DNA of 64,000 nucleotides from Candidatus Methanimicrococcus labiotermitis (GTDB lineage Archaea; Halobacteriota; Methanosarcinia; Methanosarcinales; Methanosarcinaceae): NCBI GenBank assembly GCA_009784005.1, contig WRCE01000006.1, positions 1 to 64,000 of the forward strand, read 5' to 3'. Shown piece by piece: positions 27,562 to 37,535 of this stretch (position 1 is its first letter; each line of letters starts with the position of its first letter). The notes under the pieces were generated by a model. It saw only the letters and a program-made list of their open reading frames with translations, ran no database searches and was not told where the DNA came from. The position numbers and the translations under genes were made by a program.

Positions 27562-30111
27562 ATGGCATACGGAAAAGCGACAATCGTACCCGGACATCCG
27601 GCTTCAGCCGCGAATAATCAAAGCTCGAACACAAATCAAAACACGAATCAAAACAAACAAAACAGCGGTTCTGAAAGTTCGTCGTACAATCAGGTCAATC
27701 AGGTCAACAACCCGGGTGGCGCGAGGATCATCGATAATCCTGATTATTCTGACAGAGATCCGGCTCGAATGAGTCCTGCGTTTGCCCGGAAGCTCGCAGC
27801 CAGAAAAAACCATCCGGATTTCGACGGCTACGTGTCAAACAGCATCGACTCCGAGACATACATTGACGCGTCCGGCAGGCAGCGTGTCGTCCCTGCCGGC
27901 GCCAAGGTTGACACAACCGGCTGGACGTTGGTTGACAGAGCAACCTATGCCAACCAACGACGTGAAGACTTTGGGCCGAATCCAGCCAGAGCCAATCAGC
28001 TCGATCACGCGATATCGTCTGACCCTAAAGTGGGGGCGTACATGAACGAGCATGGAAATCTTGTCATAATGCCTTTACGGGATATACCAAAGTCAGCGAA
28101 CATCGTTTATAATCACGACGGTACTCTTTCTGAGAGATCTGTCGAACGATTGAGGGAACATATTGACCCGGCGAGTCAGCGCATCCGCGCAGACGCTCAG
28201 ATCTACATCTATGACGGCGGCATCCTGGAGCAACAGTACACTGAATCCTACGAGCGTGCTGTTGGACAACGAATCTCAGCTCATTCGGAAGAGGATCGGG
28301 AAACAAACAAAAAATTCGCAGATCATGAAAAAAAGATGCTGGCGATGGAAGAAAAAAAACTGGCGATGGAAAAAAAAATCGAAAATTTTAATCGGGCCAA
28401 TTTGGCGACGCAGTATGTTGCTGCGTTTTCAACAGGTGGACCAATCGGTGCGGCGGCGGTTTGGACCGGCCATAAAATCAGCGATAAGTATGGACCAAAA
28501 GAAATAGAAGTTGAAACAATCGAAAAATTTAATCGGGCCAGTTTGGCGACGCAATATGTTGCTGCGTTTTCAACAGGTGGCCCAATCGGCGTGGCTTCTG
28601 TTTGGACCGGTCATAAAATCGTTGATAAATATGCGGATGATGTTATTGAAGCTGGGCAATATATCAGATCCACTGGGAACGAATTATATCAAGATATAGT
28701 TGCTCCGGCAGATATCGATAAACGAAACGAGTGGTTGGTTGATAAAGGACGATATAACAGTGTTGCTGAGATCAATGCCGAGAAACAATTTTGGGAAGAT
28801 TATCGGCAGTCGAATATAGAACAATTTGATAATTTTATTCCTGGGTATGCGAATTTTGTAAATAAAACGGAGACCATGGGGAAAAAGATATCAAGCCGCC
28901 CGGATAATTTTATGGTTGGGCTCCACGATGGTTTTCGGGAGGACCCTGTAGGTATAATTGCAAAAACGGCGGCATACACTGTATTGGGTGCAGGGATTGG
29001 TGCTGGTGCAGGACTCGTAGTTAAAGGGTCAAAATATTTGGCACCCGCTACTAATACTTTTGTACGTGCAGTTGGGGTAGGGTCAACGCTGTATGTAATG
29101 CAAGATGCAAATTTATATGCACAAGGATTAACATACGATTTAAGAAAATTGAGTGATATTACATTTGCCGATATTAGAAAAGATGGAATCTTGAGTAATT
29201 TAGAGAGTGAGTTAGTTCCCGGTGTAAGATATGAAAAATTTTCGGATGAATATTTTTATCGGTTAGGTGAATGGTCAGCCCAAAACCTGCCTCATGACAT
29301 CGCCGGTGTAATCAGCTTTGAAAAAACTTACCGCCGAGTGAGGCCGATTCCGACACCACACGATTATATAAACGATGCTAAACGTATTATAGATAAAATA
29401 ATACCAAAGAGGTCTAATGTACCCATACAGCTGAAGCCAGAAGCAAAAACAATGAATATTATCGGACGCGATATTAATGCACCTGAACTGCGACCCGGGC
29501 GCAGAGGACAACAGGATGAATTGTTCATCGGAAATCGCAGAGGTGATGAATTGATTATTGGAGATGGCTTTGGCAATATTACAAGGGTTTATCCGGGCTC
29601 TAATTATTTCTCGTTAGAAATTGATCCACGGTTACTAAAGAGATTAGGTGAGATGGCAGACGTTTTCCGTAGCCCGACGAAAATAATCAGACGTTATGGA
29701 AACGACAACTTGTATGATTATTCAAACGATTACGATTATGTAAATAATTATGAATATGACTATTCGTCTGATCCGGATTTCCATAATGTCGTAAAGAATC
29801 TGACTGATAGCAAAAACGTCCAAATGTATCGAAAAATAGAAGAAAATGTATATGGATACAGAGAGGAAAACGCACACAATTTCCGTCACAATAATATGCA
29901 TGCATATGGCTATGCAACAATTTTCGGATTCAAACAATCGGAAAAATATGGACGTGGTTTCGATGGGCTACGGTTGCCGGTCCCGGAGTTCGAATGGGAA
30001 TTGAATGATCAGACGAACCAGAAGCCTCTATCTCCGAAACAAAGGAAAAAAATGACAAAACGTGACAGGAATCCATTTTTGGATTTGGCAAATTTCAGAC
30101 GCATAATTTAA
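27562..30111 (+). CDS. Large hypothetical element protein with internal tandem duplication
   Basis: 849-aa ORF; duplicated ENFNRANLATQYVAAFSTGGPIGAAAVWTGHKISDKY / EKFNRASLATQYVAAFSTGGPIGVASVWTGHKIVDKY; Gly-rich hydrophobic TAAYTVLGAGIGAGAGLVV. Confidence 0.7.
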   Translation: MAYGKATIVPGHPASAANNQSSNTNQNTNQNKQNSGSESSSYNQVNQVNNPGGARIIDNPDYSDRDPARMSPAFARKLAARKNHPDFDGYVSNSIDSETYIDASGRQRVVPAGAKVDTTGWTLVDRATYANQRREDFGPNPARANQLDHAISSDPKVGAYMNEHGNLVIMPLRDIPKSANIVYNHDGTLSERSVERLREHIDPASQRIRADAQIYIYDGGILEQQYTESYERAVGQRISAHSEEDRETNKKFADHEKKMLAMEEKKLAMEKKIENFNRANLATQYVAAFSTGGPIGAAAVWTGHKISDKYGPKEIEVETIEKFNRASLATQYVAAFSTGGPIGVASVWTGHKIVDKYADDVIEAGQYIRSTGNELYQDIVAPADIDKRNEWLVDKGRYNSVAEINAEKQFWEDYRQSNIEQFDNFIPGYANFVNKTETMGKKISSRPDNFMVGLHDGFREDPVGIIAKTAAYTVLGAGIGAGAGLVVKGSKYLAPATNTFVRAVGVGSTLYVMQDANLYAQGLTYDLRKLSDITFADIRKDGILSNLESELVPGVRYEKFSDEYFYRLGEWSAQNLPHDIAGVISFEKTYRRVRPIPTPHDYINDAKRIIDKIIPKRSNVPIQLKPEAKTMNIIGRDINAPELRPGRRGQQDELFIGNRRGDELIIGDGFGNITRVYPGSNYFSLEIDPRLLKRLGEMADVFRSPTKIIRRYGNDNLYDYSNDYDYVNNYEYDYSSDPDFHNVVKNLTDSKNVQMYRKIEENVYGYREENAHNFRHNNMHAYGYATIFGFKQSEKYGRGFDGLRLPVPEFEWELNDQTNQKPLSPKQRKKMTKRDRNPFLDLANFRRII

Positions 30112-30150
30112 AAACGATAACTTTTTATTTTTTGATAAGGTTGTTAATTC

Positions 30151-30579
30151 ATGATAAATTATTTTAATGACTGGTATGAGTTTCATATTTTATTTGGTTT
30201 TTCGATACAGGAAGTTTTACTTATCCTATTTTTGACATCGGCTGTCATTTTTTCTGTTTCATTTATGTTAATTGAACGGAAATATAAATCTAAAATTGAC
30301 TCGAGTGAAAAAACGAAAACGGCGAGAATTAAAACACTTTTCTTATTGTATGCTGCCTTATTCGTTTTTATCGTTTGGTTTTTTTGGCCGTCTATTAAAA
30401 TTTTGCTATCGGGAGAATATTTGATGTTATATCAGGGATTGACAGCACATATTATTGTTGTTGGATTATTTGCAGCCATTCTTCCATATTTTATTTTCCA
30501 TTTAATTTACCTTCCATATTACAAAAAACAGTTAAATAGAAAAACAAAAAAATTACAACAGGAAAACATAGAAGAATAA
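30151..30579 (+). CDS. Membrane protein at the distal end of the element
   Basis: 142-aa ORF with four hydrophobic segments. Confidence 0.55.
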   Translation: MINYFNDWYEFHILFGFSIQEVLLILFLTSAVIFSVSFMLIERKYKSKIDSSEKTKTARIKTLFLLYAALFVFIVWFFWPSIKILLSGEYLMLYQGLTAHIIVVGLFAAILPYFIFHLIYLPYYKKQLNRKTKKLQQENIEE

Positions 30580-30678
30580 ATTTATATATAAACAAATAGT
30601 CATTAATACTTAAGGCGATTGGGACTGCTGGTTACAGTCGGCTTTTTTTCGGATGTTATTCTTAACGGTCCGACATCC

Positions 30679-30708
30679 AAAAAAAAGGCCACACCGATGG
30701 CCTTTTCA
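30679..30708. terminator. Terminator hairpin at distal end of element
   Basis: aaaaaaaaggccacaccgatggccttttc inverted repeat with T/A flanks. Confidence 0.6.
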
Positions 30709-30775
30709 ACTCATTTAATCATCAAACTAGGGTTAAAATCCCGGTCTGGACGCTACTAAGTAAAAGGCAAGTTTC

Positions 30776-30808
30776 AAGCCGCCCAATTTGGGCGGCTTTT
30801 TTTTTGAA
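30776..30808 (+). terminator. Probable native tRNA-Asp terminator displaced downstream of attR
   Basis: aagccgcccaatttgggcggctttttttttg. Confidence 0.6.
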
Positions 30809-30887
30809 TTTTTTATAAAGGGAGAGGAATCGGTATTGGACGTACCGGTGAATAAGTTTATTAATTTTAAAACCATATATTAATAAT

Positions 30888-31376
30888 ATGCGTAAAATGT
30901 TCAAAGACAATGCACGGCCCGTTCCGATAGTGGTATGGCTGGTCGTTTGGATTATTTGCGTGGTGGCGTTTTTTGGCGCGGACGTAATATTAGCTCCGTT
31001 GGGGGAGACAGCTGTTGCTTTTTTCATTTTAGCGCTAATAATGTTTTCCGTTGCTTTTATCTTAGTGTGGACGGCGACGCGGATTTTCTACGGCGTAGGC
31101 CATAACATCTTCACGTCCAGATTTTTCAGAGGCGAACAGACGATTATTTACTTCTGTTGTCTTTTTGGGGTCGTCGGCGTTTCGTTGACGGATGGGGTGT
31201 CGATGTTGAGTGTTTTTTTTGGCGTCGGTGTTGGAATATTTGGGTCTATCGTTTTCATTTTTATCATATACGGCCTCTACTGCACCAGCGAAGCGCGCGG
31301 TCTCAAAATGGAAGAGAGATTCCAAAAAGAACAGAGTTATTATTATACGGTAGTGCCTGCCTTTTCGGATGAATAA
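30888..31376 (+). CDS. Four-TM membrane protein
   Basis: 162-aa ORF MRKMFKDNARPVPIVVWLVVWIICVVAFFGADVIL.... Confidence 0.6.
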   Translation: MRKMFKDNARPVPIVVWLVVWIICVVAFFGADVILAPLGETAVAFFILALIMFSVAFILVWTATRIFYGVGHNIFTSRFFRGEQTIIYFCCLFGVVGVSLTDGVSMLSVFFGVGVGIFGSIVFIFIIYGLYCTSEARGLKMEERFQKEQSYYYTVVPAFSDE

Positions 31377-31408
31377 ATTTATAATTCAAAAATGCGGATT
31401 AAAATAAT

Positions 31409-31477
31409 ATGCGCAAAATGTTCAAAGACAATGAAAAGCCTGTTCTGATAATGGTATTTATTAATAATATATTTTGA
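31409..31477 (+). pseudogene. Truncated duplicate of the 5' end of the 30888 gene
   Basis: atgcgcaaaatgttcaaagacaatgaaaagcctgttctgataatggta mirrors atgcgtaaaatgttcaaagacaatgcacggcccgttccgatagtggta. Confidence 0.65.
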
Positions 31478-31772
31478 AAAACAAAAATAGGATTCATTGA
31501 TTTCCGGCGACTGAATTTTCAAGCAAGCTATCGCTCAGCCGGCGAAAATTACAACGTCATTCATAACGAAATATAACAAAAACGAAATATTACAAAAACA
31601 AAACAAAAAAATTAAAAAAAACAAAAAATCAACCCCGCCTCAAATGGAGGCGGTGTTCGTCTTTTTACTCTTAATATTTACTCTTCAACATTTACTCTTA
31701 ATATTTACTCTTCAACATTTACTCTTAATATTTACTCTTCAAAGTTTACGCTTCAGCGTTTACTCTCCAACC

Positions 31773-34034
31773 TTATTCTTCTTCAATCACACAATCCACG
31801 AAATACTCTGTCTTCCCATCATTAACCTCAGAAACCAATCCGTGGATATCCGTCTCGAATCCGGGGAATTTGTGATTGAGCTCACACGCGAATTGCAGGA
31901 AATGAACGATTTGCTTGTTAAACCGCTCACCCGGGATAAGCAACGGAATTCCGGGCGGGTACGGGGTGACCAGCATCGCCGTCACGCGGCCTTCCAAATC
32001 ATCGATTTTGACACGCTCAATTTTACGGTGCGCCATTTTCGCCCACGCGTCGGCCGGGCGCATTGCCGGCTCAATCGGGGAGACATACATTTCTGTTGTG
32101 ATTCGGGCGACATCGTAGGTTTTGTAGAAGTCGTGCAGTTGGCGGCATAAGTCGCGAAGCCCCATCTTTTCATATTTAGGGTGTTTGGCAACGAACTCGG
32201 GCATGATTCGCCACAGGGGGCGGTTGTCGTCGTATGCGTCCTTGAATTGCTGAAGCTCGGTCACCATGGTGTTCCAGCGGCCTTTGGTGATGCCGATTGT
32301 GAACATGATGAAGAAGGAATACAAGCCGGTTTTTTCGACGATGATACCGTATTCGGCAAGGTATTTTGTCAGCACGCCCGCGGGAATGCCCCACTCGGAA
32401 AACGAGCCGTCGACGTCAAGACCGGGGGTAATAAGCGTTGCTTTGATCGGGTCAAGCATGTTAAAGCCGGGCGCCAAATCGCCAAAACCGTGCCAACGTT
32501 CATTGGCATGCAGCATCCACTGCTCGCGCTCACCCATGCCGCCTTCCGGTAATGTGTCAGGGCCCCATACTTTGAACCACCAGCTGTTGTCGCTCTTGCC
32601 GGAAATCCATTCTTCGCCGACTTTGCGCATCGCCCGCCGGAAATCCATTGCTTCTTGAAGTGACTCTTCCAAAAGCGCGGTGCCGCCGGGGGGCTCCATC
32701 ATGGCGGCCGCCACGTCACATGACGCAATGATCGCGTATTGGGGGCTGGTTGAGGTGTGCATCAGGTACGCTTCATTAAAGCGCGGCAAATCCAATGACC
32801 GCTCCTCTGAATTTTGAATCAAAATCTGAGACGCTTGGCTCAGGCCGGCGAGAAGTTTGTGCGTTGATTGCGTGGAAACCATCATGGATTGCTTACAGCG
32901 GGGGCGGCCTTCGCCGATTGCGTGATAGTCGCCGTAAAAGTCGTGAAACGCCGCGTGAGGCAGCCATGCTTCGTCAAAGTGCAAGGTGTCGATTTTGCCG
33001 TCCAGTTCTTCTTTGATTTCTTCAACGTTGTAAAGAATGCCGTCATAAGTGCTTTGCGTGATTGTCAAAACGCGCGGCTGTCCTTTTTGGTCCTTCGCGA
33101 AGGGGTGGGCCTCGATTTTCTTTTGAATGTTTTCCCAAACGAATTCCGATTTCGGGATCGGGCCGATAATTCCGTAATGGTTGCGCGTCGGCATCAAAAA
33201 CACAGGCACGGCGCCGGTCATGATGATTGCGTGCAAAACCGATTTGTGACAGTTGCGGTCAACGATAACGATGTCGCCCGGCGCCACCGTCGAATGCCAA
33301 ACAATTTTGTTTGACGTTGACGTGCCGTTGGTGACGAAGAACATGTGGTCGCTGTGGAAAATTCGCGCCGCGTTTCGTTCGCTCGCGGCGACGGGACCGG
33401 TGTGGTCAAGAAGCTGCCCAAGCTCGTCAACAGCGTTACAGACATCAGCGCGCAGCATGTTTTCGCCAAAAAACTGGTGAAACATTCGCCCGACAGGGCT
33501 TTTCAAAAACGCGACACCGCCGGAGTGCCCCGGGCAGTGCCATGAATAGGAGCCGTTTGCCGCGTAATGCGTCAGCGCCCTGAAAAACGGCGGCGACAAA
33601 GAATCGAGATAAACGCGCGCCTCGCGAACCACGTGGCGGGCGATGAATTCCTGCGTGTCTTCAAACATGTGAATAAAACCGTGCAGTTCGCGCAAGACAT
33701 CGTTTGGAATGTGTTGAGATGTTCGCGTTTCGCCATGCAAAAAGATAGGGATATCCGCATTGCGGCGGCGAATCTGTTCAACCAGCGACCGAAGTTCTGC
33801 AACGGTTTGCGCCGCTTCTTCGCCTGAGAATTCTTCGTCATCAATCGATAAGATGAACGCAGACGCGCGGCTTTGCTGTTGCGCGAACACGGATAAGTCG
33901 CCGTAAGCCGTCACGCCCAAAACCTCAAAGCCTTCCTCTTCAATCGCCTGCGCCAGACCGCGAATTCCAAGACCGCTGGTGTTTTCCGAGCGGAAGTCTT
34001 CATCAATAATCACAATAGGAAAACGAAATTTCAT
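31773..34034 (-). CDS. PLP-dependent Orn/Lys/Arg decarboxylase with N-terminal wing domain
   Basis: SWHCPGHSGGVAFLKSPVG, FVTNGTSTSNKIV, DRNCHKSVLHAI, LHFDEAWLPHAAFH, STHKLLAGLSQAS. Confidence 0.92.
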   Translation of the reverse strand: MKFRFPIVIIDEDFRSENTSGLGIRGLAQAIEEEGFEVLGVTAYGDLSVFAQQQSRASAFILSIDDEEFSGEEAAQTVAELRSLVEQIRRRNADIPIFLHGETRTSQHIPNDVLRELHGFIHMFEDTQEFIARHVVREARVYLDSLSPPFFRALTHYAANGSYSWHCPGHSGGVAFLKSPVGRMFHQFFGENMLRADVCNAVDELGQLLDHTGPVAASERNAARIFHSDHMFFVTNGTSTSNKIVWHSTVAPGDIVIVDRNCHKSVLHAIIMTGAVPVFLMPTRNHYGIIGPIPKSEFVWENIQKKIEAHPFAKDQKGQPRVLTITQSTYDGILYNVEEIKEELDGKIDTLHFDEAWLPHAAFHDFYGDYHAIGEGRPRCKQSMMVSTQSTHKLLAGLSQASQILIQNSEERSLDLPRFNEAYLMHTSTSPQYAIIASCDVAAAMMEPPGGTALLEESLQEAMDFRRAMRKVGEEWISGKSDNSWWFKVWGPDTLPEGGMGEREQWMLHANERWHGFGDLAPGFNMLDPIKATLITPGLDVDGSFSEWGIPAGVLTKYLAEYGIIVEKTGLYSFFIMFTIGITKGRWNTMVTELQQFKDAYDDNRPLWRIMPEFVAKHPKYEKMGLRDLCRQLHDFYKTYDVARITTEMYVSPIEPAMRPADAWAKMAHRKIERVKIDDLEGRVTAMLVTPYPPGIPLLIPGERFNKQIVHFLQFACELNHKFPGFETDIHGLVSEVNDGKTEYFVDCVIEEE

Positions 34035-34379
34035 TATGAGTCACCTGAATTAGTTTCAGCAGCGTTACAACGGCTGCCTTTATGATTTACCGCTCCGGTT
34101 CTTACAGAGCGCTATGTGATTGATAATTGATTGACAAGTATTGACAATTGTTGACAAGTTTGACAAGTATTGACAAGTTTGACAAGTATTGATAATTTCA
34201 TCATCAATACACATTACCATAACACACCGTTTTTTAATATGCATTTAAAATGAGTATAAAAACATTTTTAGATATTTAGAGTTGCCGATAAAGTTTTTCA
34301 AAAGTGTGACATATCTCAAATCCGTTAGAATACCTGACCGGAATTAATCTCATTCAAACAGATTGATCAAACAGACCAT

Positions 34380-35309
34380 TCAAACCGATAAGAGATTGAA
34401 CAACTTCAAAATCTCTCTCGCCAATTCCGTTCTTCTCTCTTCATCCGTCATCATCGTATCCAAAGCCACCGCCTTTATCCCCATCTTTTCGATATCCTCG
34501 GGATTCAAAACGCCGTCTCGAATATCATAAACAAAAACATCAATGAAATCCTTGTAAAGAGCGGCGACGCTTTTTGAAGAAACGTCCAACCCTTTTGCCG
34601 CCATCAATTTTCCCGCCGGCCCGCTGACCGCCTCATTTCCGATGATCGGGCTGACGGCGATGACTTTCTTTGTTTTCAGAATCTCCTTGATTTCAGGCAG
34701 CGCAAGAATCGGACCGATGCTGGTCATCGGGTTGCTCGGGCCGATGATGACACAGTCTTCTTTTTCCAAAGCAACTTTTGCCGCCGGCGACAACCGCGCT
34801 TCACCGATTCCTCGGTATTCAAAAGAAAGAATGTCGGGCGTCCCTTTGTGCGTCACCCAAAATTCCTGAAAATGCATTTGGCCGCGCGGTGTTTCAATCA
34901 TGCTGGTGATAACGTCGTCTGACATCGGAATGATGGCGGCGCGAATCCCAAAGCTCTTTGAAATATCAGCGGTTGCCTCTGTCAGCGTCATGCCTTTTTT
35001 TAACATGTCCGTCCGCGCCAGATTGACCGCGCGGTCACGGTCGCCAAGCATGAGGATTTCAGAGAGGCCGAGCTCTTTCATTTGGTGATATGTGTTGTAA
35101 GTATCGCCGATGATGCTCCACCATCGGGTTTTATCCAAAATGCCGGCAAAAAGATAAAGAACGGTATCAATGTCGGGCGTAATGAAAACCTCCGATGACC
35201 ATATGTCTTCGCCGGTGTTGACAATCACCGTTATTTCTTCATCGGGAAGAAGGTTACGAAGACCGTCAATCAATTTCGGGGTACCGGTTCCGCCGGATAA
35301 TATTATCAT
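34380..35309 (-). CDS. cofD: 2-phospho-L-lactate transferase
   Basis: Start refined to ATG 35307-35309: MIILSGGTGTPKLIDGLRNLLPDEEITVIVNTGEDIW...; VIIGPSNPMTSIGPILALPEI. Confidence 0.93.
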   Translation of the reverse strand: MIILSGGTGTPKLIDGLRNLLPDEEITVIVNTGEDIWSSEVFITPDIDTVLYLFAGILDKTRWWSIIGDTYNTYHQMKELGLSEILMLGDRDRAVNLARTDMLKKGMTLTEATADISKSFGIRAAIIPMSDDVITSMIETPRGQMHFQEFWVTHKGTPDILSFEYRGIGEARLSPAAKVALEKEDCVIIGPSNPMTSIGPILALPEIKEILKTKKVIAVSPIIGNEAVSGPAGKLMAAKGLDVSSKSVAALYKDFIDVFVYDIRDGVLNPEDIEKMGIKAVALDTMMTDEERRTELAREILKLFNLLSV

Positions 35310-35365
35310 AGTTGTTCTCAAGATGCCGGGTTTGAATTTGAATGTGAAGGTGAATGTGAAAATCT

Positions 35366-37213
35366 TCACATAGACTCCGGCGCGTCAATCCCAAGACACG
35401 AAAGCGCGTTGGCCAAAGCGACTTTAGCCGAATACACCAAAGCCAACCTCGACTTTTTCAGTTCGGCGTCTTCGATATTCAAAACCGGCACATACCGATA
35501 AAATTGATTGAAATCGTCCGCCAGCTCGCGGGCGTAGATTGCGAATGTGTGCGGTTTTAAGTTTTCGGCGCTTTCTTCAATTCGCTGCTCGAAGAGCGCT
35601 ATTTTTTTGATCAAAGCGGCCTCGGCAGGTTCGGTCAGTAATGAATAATCGGCGGTTTCCGGCGTGAAAGGAACGGCGGCGGTGGCGGCGGAGGCGGCGG
35701 GAGCGGTTGGGGCCGGCGCGGCGTCCTCTGCCGCTTTGGATAAAATGTTTGACGCTCGCGCGTGCGCGTACTGTATAAACGGCGCCCCTTGCTTTTCAAA
35801 ATCAAGCGCCGTTTTCCAGTCGAAAACGGTTGATTTCTCGGGGGACACTTTTATGATATCGTAACGGGCGGCACCAATGCCGACCATTCGGGCAACGGCC
35901 TTTTTGAATTCTTCGGTTTCTTCGGGGCGCCGTTTCTCGATTTCACTGTAAGCGGCTTCAATCATTTGCGCGAGCAAGTCGTCGGCGGAAATGAAGACGC
36001 CGCGGCGGGTGCTCATGGAACCTTCGGGGAGGGAAACGAATTCAAAAATCACGACGTCAGGCGTTTTGACTTTGAGGAGTTCCAGCGCGGCGCGAAGCTG
36101 GCCGGAAATGAGTTTGTGGTCGGCGCCGAAAACGTCAATCATGCGGTCGCATTGCGGCGCTTTCCATTCGTGGTAGGCGAGGTCGCGGGTGGTGTAAAGC
36201 GACGTGCCGTTGGAGCGGCGAACGACTAACGTTTTCTCAAAACCGTAATCGGAAAGGTCAACGACAAGCGCGCCGTCGGCGTCTCTTGTTTTGCCGGTGG
36301 CTTCTAAGCGGGTGATAATGTCCCAAACGGCGCCGCTTTGAATAAATTGGGATTCGCGAACGAATTTGTCGTGTTTCACGTTCATGAGCAGAAGCGTTTC
36401 TGAAATGCCGGCGACAGCCATGTCAACGGCGTGCGAAAAGCTTTCAATCGTTTCTTTGTCGCCGGTTTCTACTTTTTTCATCAGCTTTTCGATGTGCTCG
36501 TTCACGGATTCGTCTTCCGCGATGTCCTGATTGGCCTTAATGTAAACGTCAACAATCGCGTTATCGGGTTTTATATTCATGTTCAGGGGATATTTGGTAC
36601 AAGCCCATGAAACCACGGCAATCTGGCGGCCGATGTCGTTGACGTAGTACTGAACTTCAACGTCGTAGCCGGCTTTCTTTAAAATACGGGACAATGTGTC
36701 GCCGAGAATCGCGTTTCGTATATGGCCGACGTGAAGGGGGCCGTTGGGATTCGCCGATGTGTGTTCCAGCAAAATTTTGCCGGTGCGTTTGCCGCTGCCG
36801 TAATTTTCTTTCGCCCCCGCGACGTTTTCAAGTGTTTGAACCAAATATTTACCTGACACGAAAAGATTAATGTAAGGGCCTGTCGCAACGACTTTTCCGA
36901 TTAAGTCCGCCGACTTCAGGCTTTCTTCAGAGATGGCGTCAACAACGGCTTTCGCGATTTGGGCAGGATTTACGCTGCTTTTTTCGCCCTTTCCGCCTTC
37001 CTTTCCTTTCCCGCCGTCCTCGCCTTCTCCGCCTTTTTTGGCGGCCATCAGCCGAAAAGCCAAGCGCGTCGCCAAATCGGCGTGTTCAGATACCTCGAAT
37101 GAGACATCTTCTTTTGTAATGTCGTACCCGAGAGAGATTGCCGCCTCGCTGAGCACTTTTTGAACCTGATTTTTAAATTCGATAAACAAGAAATCACCAT
37201 AACCGTAAATCAA
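35366..37213 (-). CDS. argS: Arginyl-tRNA synthetase
   Basis: EHTSANPNGPLHVGHIRNAILGDTLSRI, YYVNDIGRQIAVVSW, FDWKTALDFEKQGAPFIQYAHARASNIL; low-complexity inserts KKGGEGEDGGKGKEGGKGEKSS and AAPAPTAPAASAATAAV. Confidence 0.95.
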   Translation of the reverse strand: MIYGYGDFLFIEFKNQVQKVLSEAAISLGYDITKEDVSFEVSEHADLATRLAFRLMAAKKGGEGEDGGKGKEGGKGEKSSVNPAQIAKAVVDAISEESLKSADLIGKVVATGPYINLFVSGKYLVQTLENVAGAKENYGSGKRTGKILLEHTSANPNGPLHVGHIRNAILGDTLSRILKKAGYDVEVQYYVNDIGRQIAVVSWACTKYPLNMNIKPDNAIVDVYIKANQDIAEDESVNEHIEKLMKKVETGDKETIESFSHAVDMAVAGISETLLLMNVKHDKFVRESQFIQSGAVWDIITRLEATGKTRDADGALVVDLSDYGFEKTLVVRRSNGTSLYTTRDLAYHEWKAPQCDRMIDVFGADHKLISGQLRAALELLKVKTPDVVIFEFVSLPEGSMSTRRGVFISADDLLAQMIEAAYSEIEKRRPEETEEFKKAVARMVGIGAARYDIIKVSPEKSTVFDWKTALDFEKQGAPFIQYAHARASNILSKAAEDAAPAPTAPAASAATAAVPFTPETADYSLLTEPAEAALIKKIALFEQRIEESAENLKPHTFAIYARELADDFNQFYRYVPVLNIEDAELKKSRLALVYSAKVALANALSCLGIDAPESM

Positions 37214-37535
37214 ATGAGGGATAATTGAGAGATAATTGAGAGATAATTGAGAGATAATTGAGAGATAATTGAGGATAAATAAGATATTAAAATAATTTTG
37301 ACCGATGAATAAAATTAAAATCCTTTGTTATTAACTGAATCGTAAAAAGGTATACAGAATTTAAATATTTCTCTTTTCAAAAGCCTTCTTTTCAAATGAA
37401 AATCCGAATCCTTTTCAAATGAAAATCTGAATCCCTTTTGATAATATAAACCGATTATATAGAAATGAATTCATATACAATGACACTGATATTCCCTTAA
37501 AACGAACGTTAATATTTAGGTTTGGAGAATGGTGT

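Larger units (their letters stand above)
11264..30752. mobile_element. Integrated provirus-like element (~19.5 kb) in tRNA-Asp
   Basis: attL gggttcgaatcccggtctggacg (11264-11286) and attR gggttaaaatcccggtctggacg (30730-30752); tyrosine recombinase next to attL; block of virus-like membrane proteins and ATPase. Confidence 0.92.

Noticed and set aside
32181-33545. Multiple plus-strand ORFs antisense to the decarboxylase
   Set aside because: High-GC antisense shadow ORFs of a well-supported gene.
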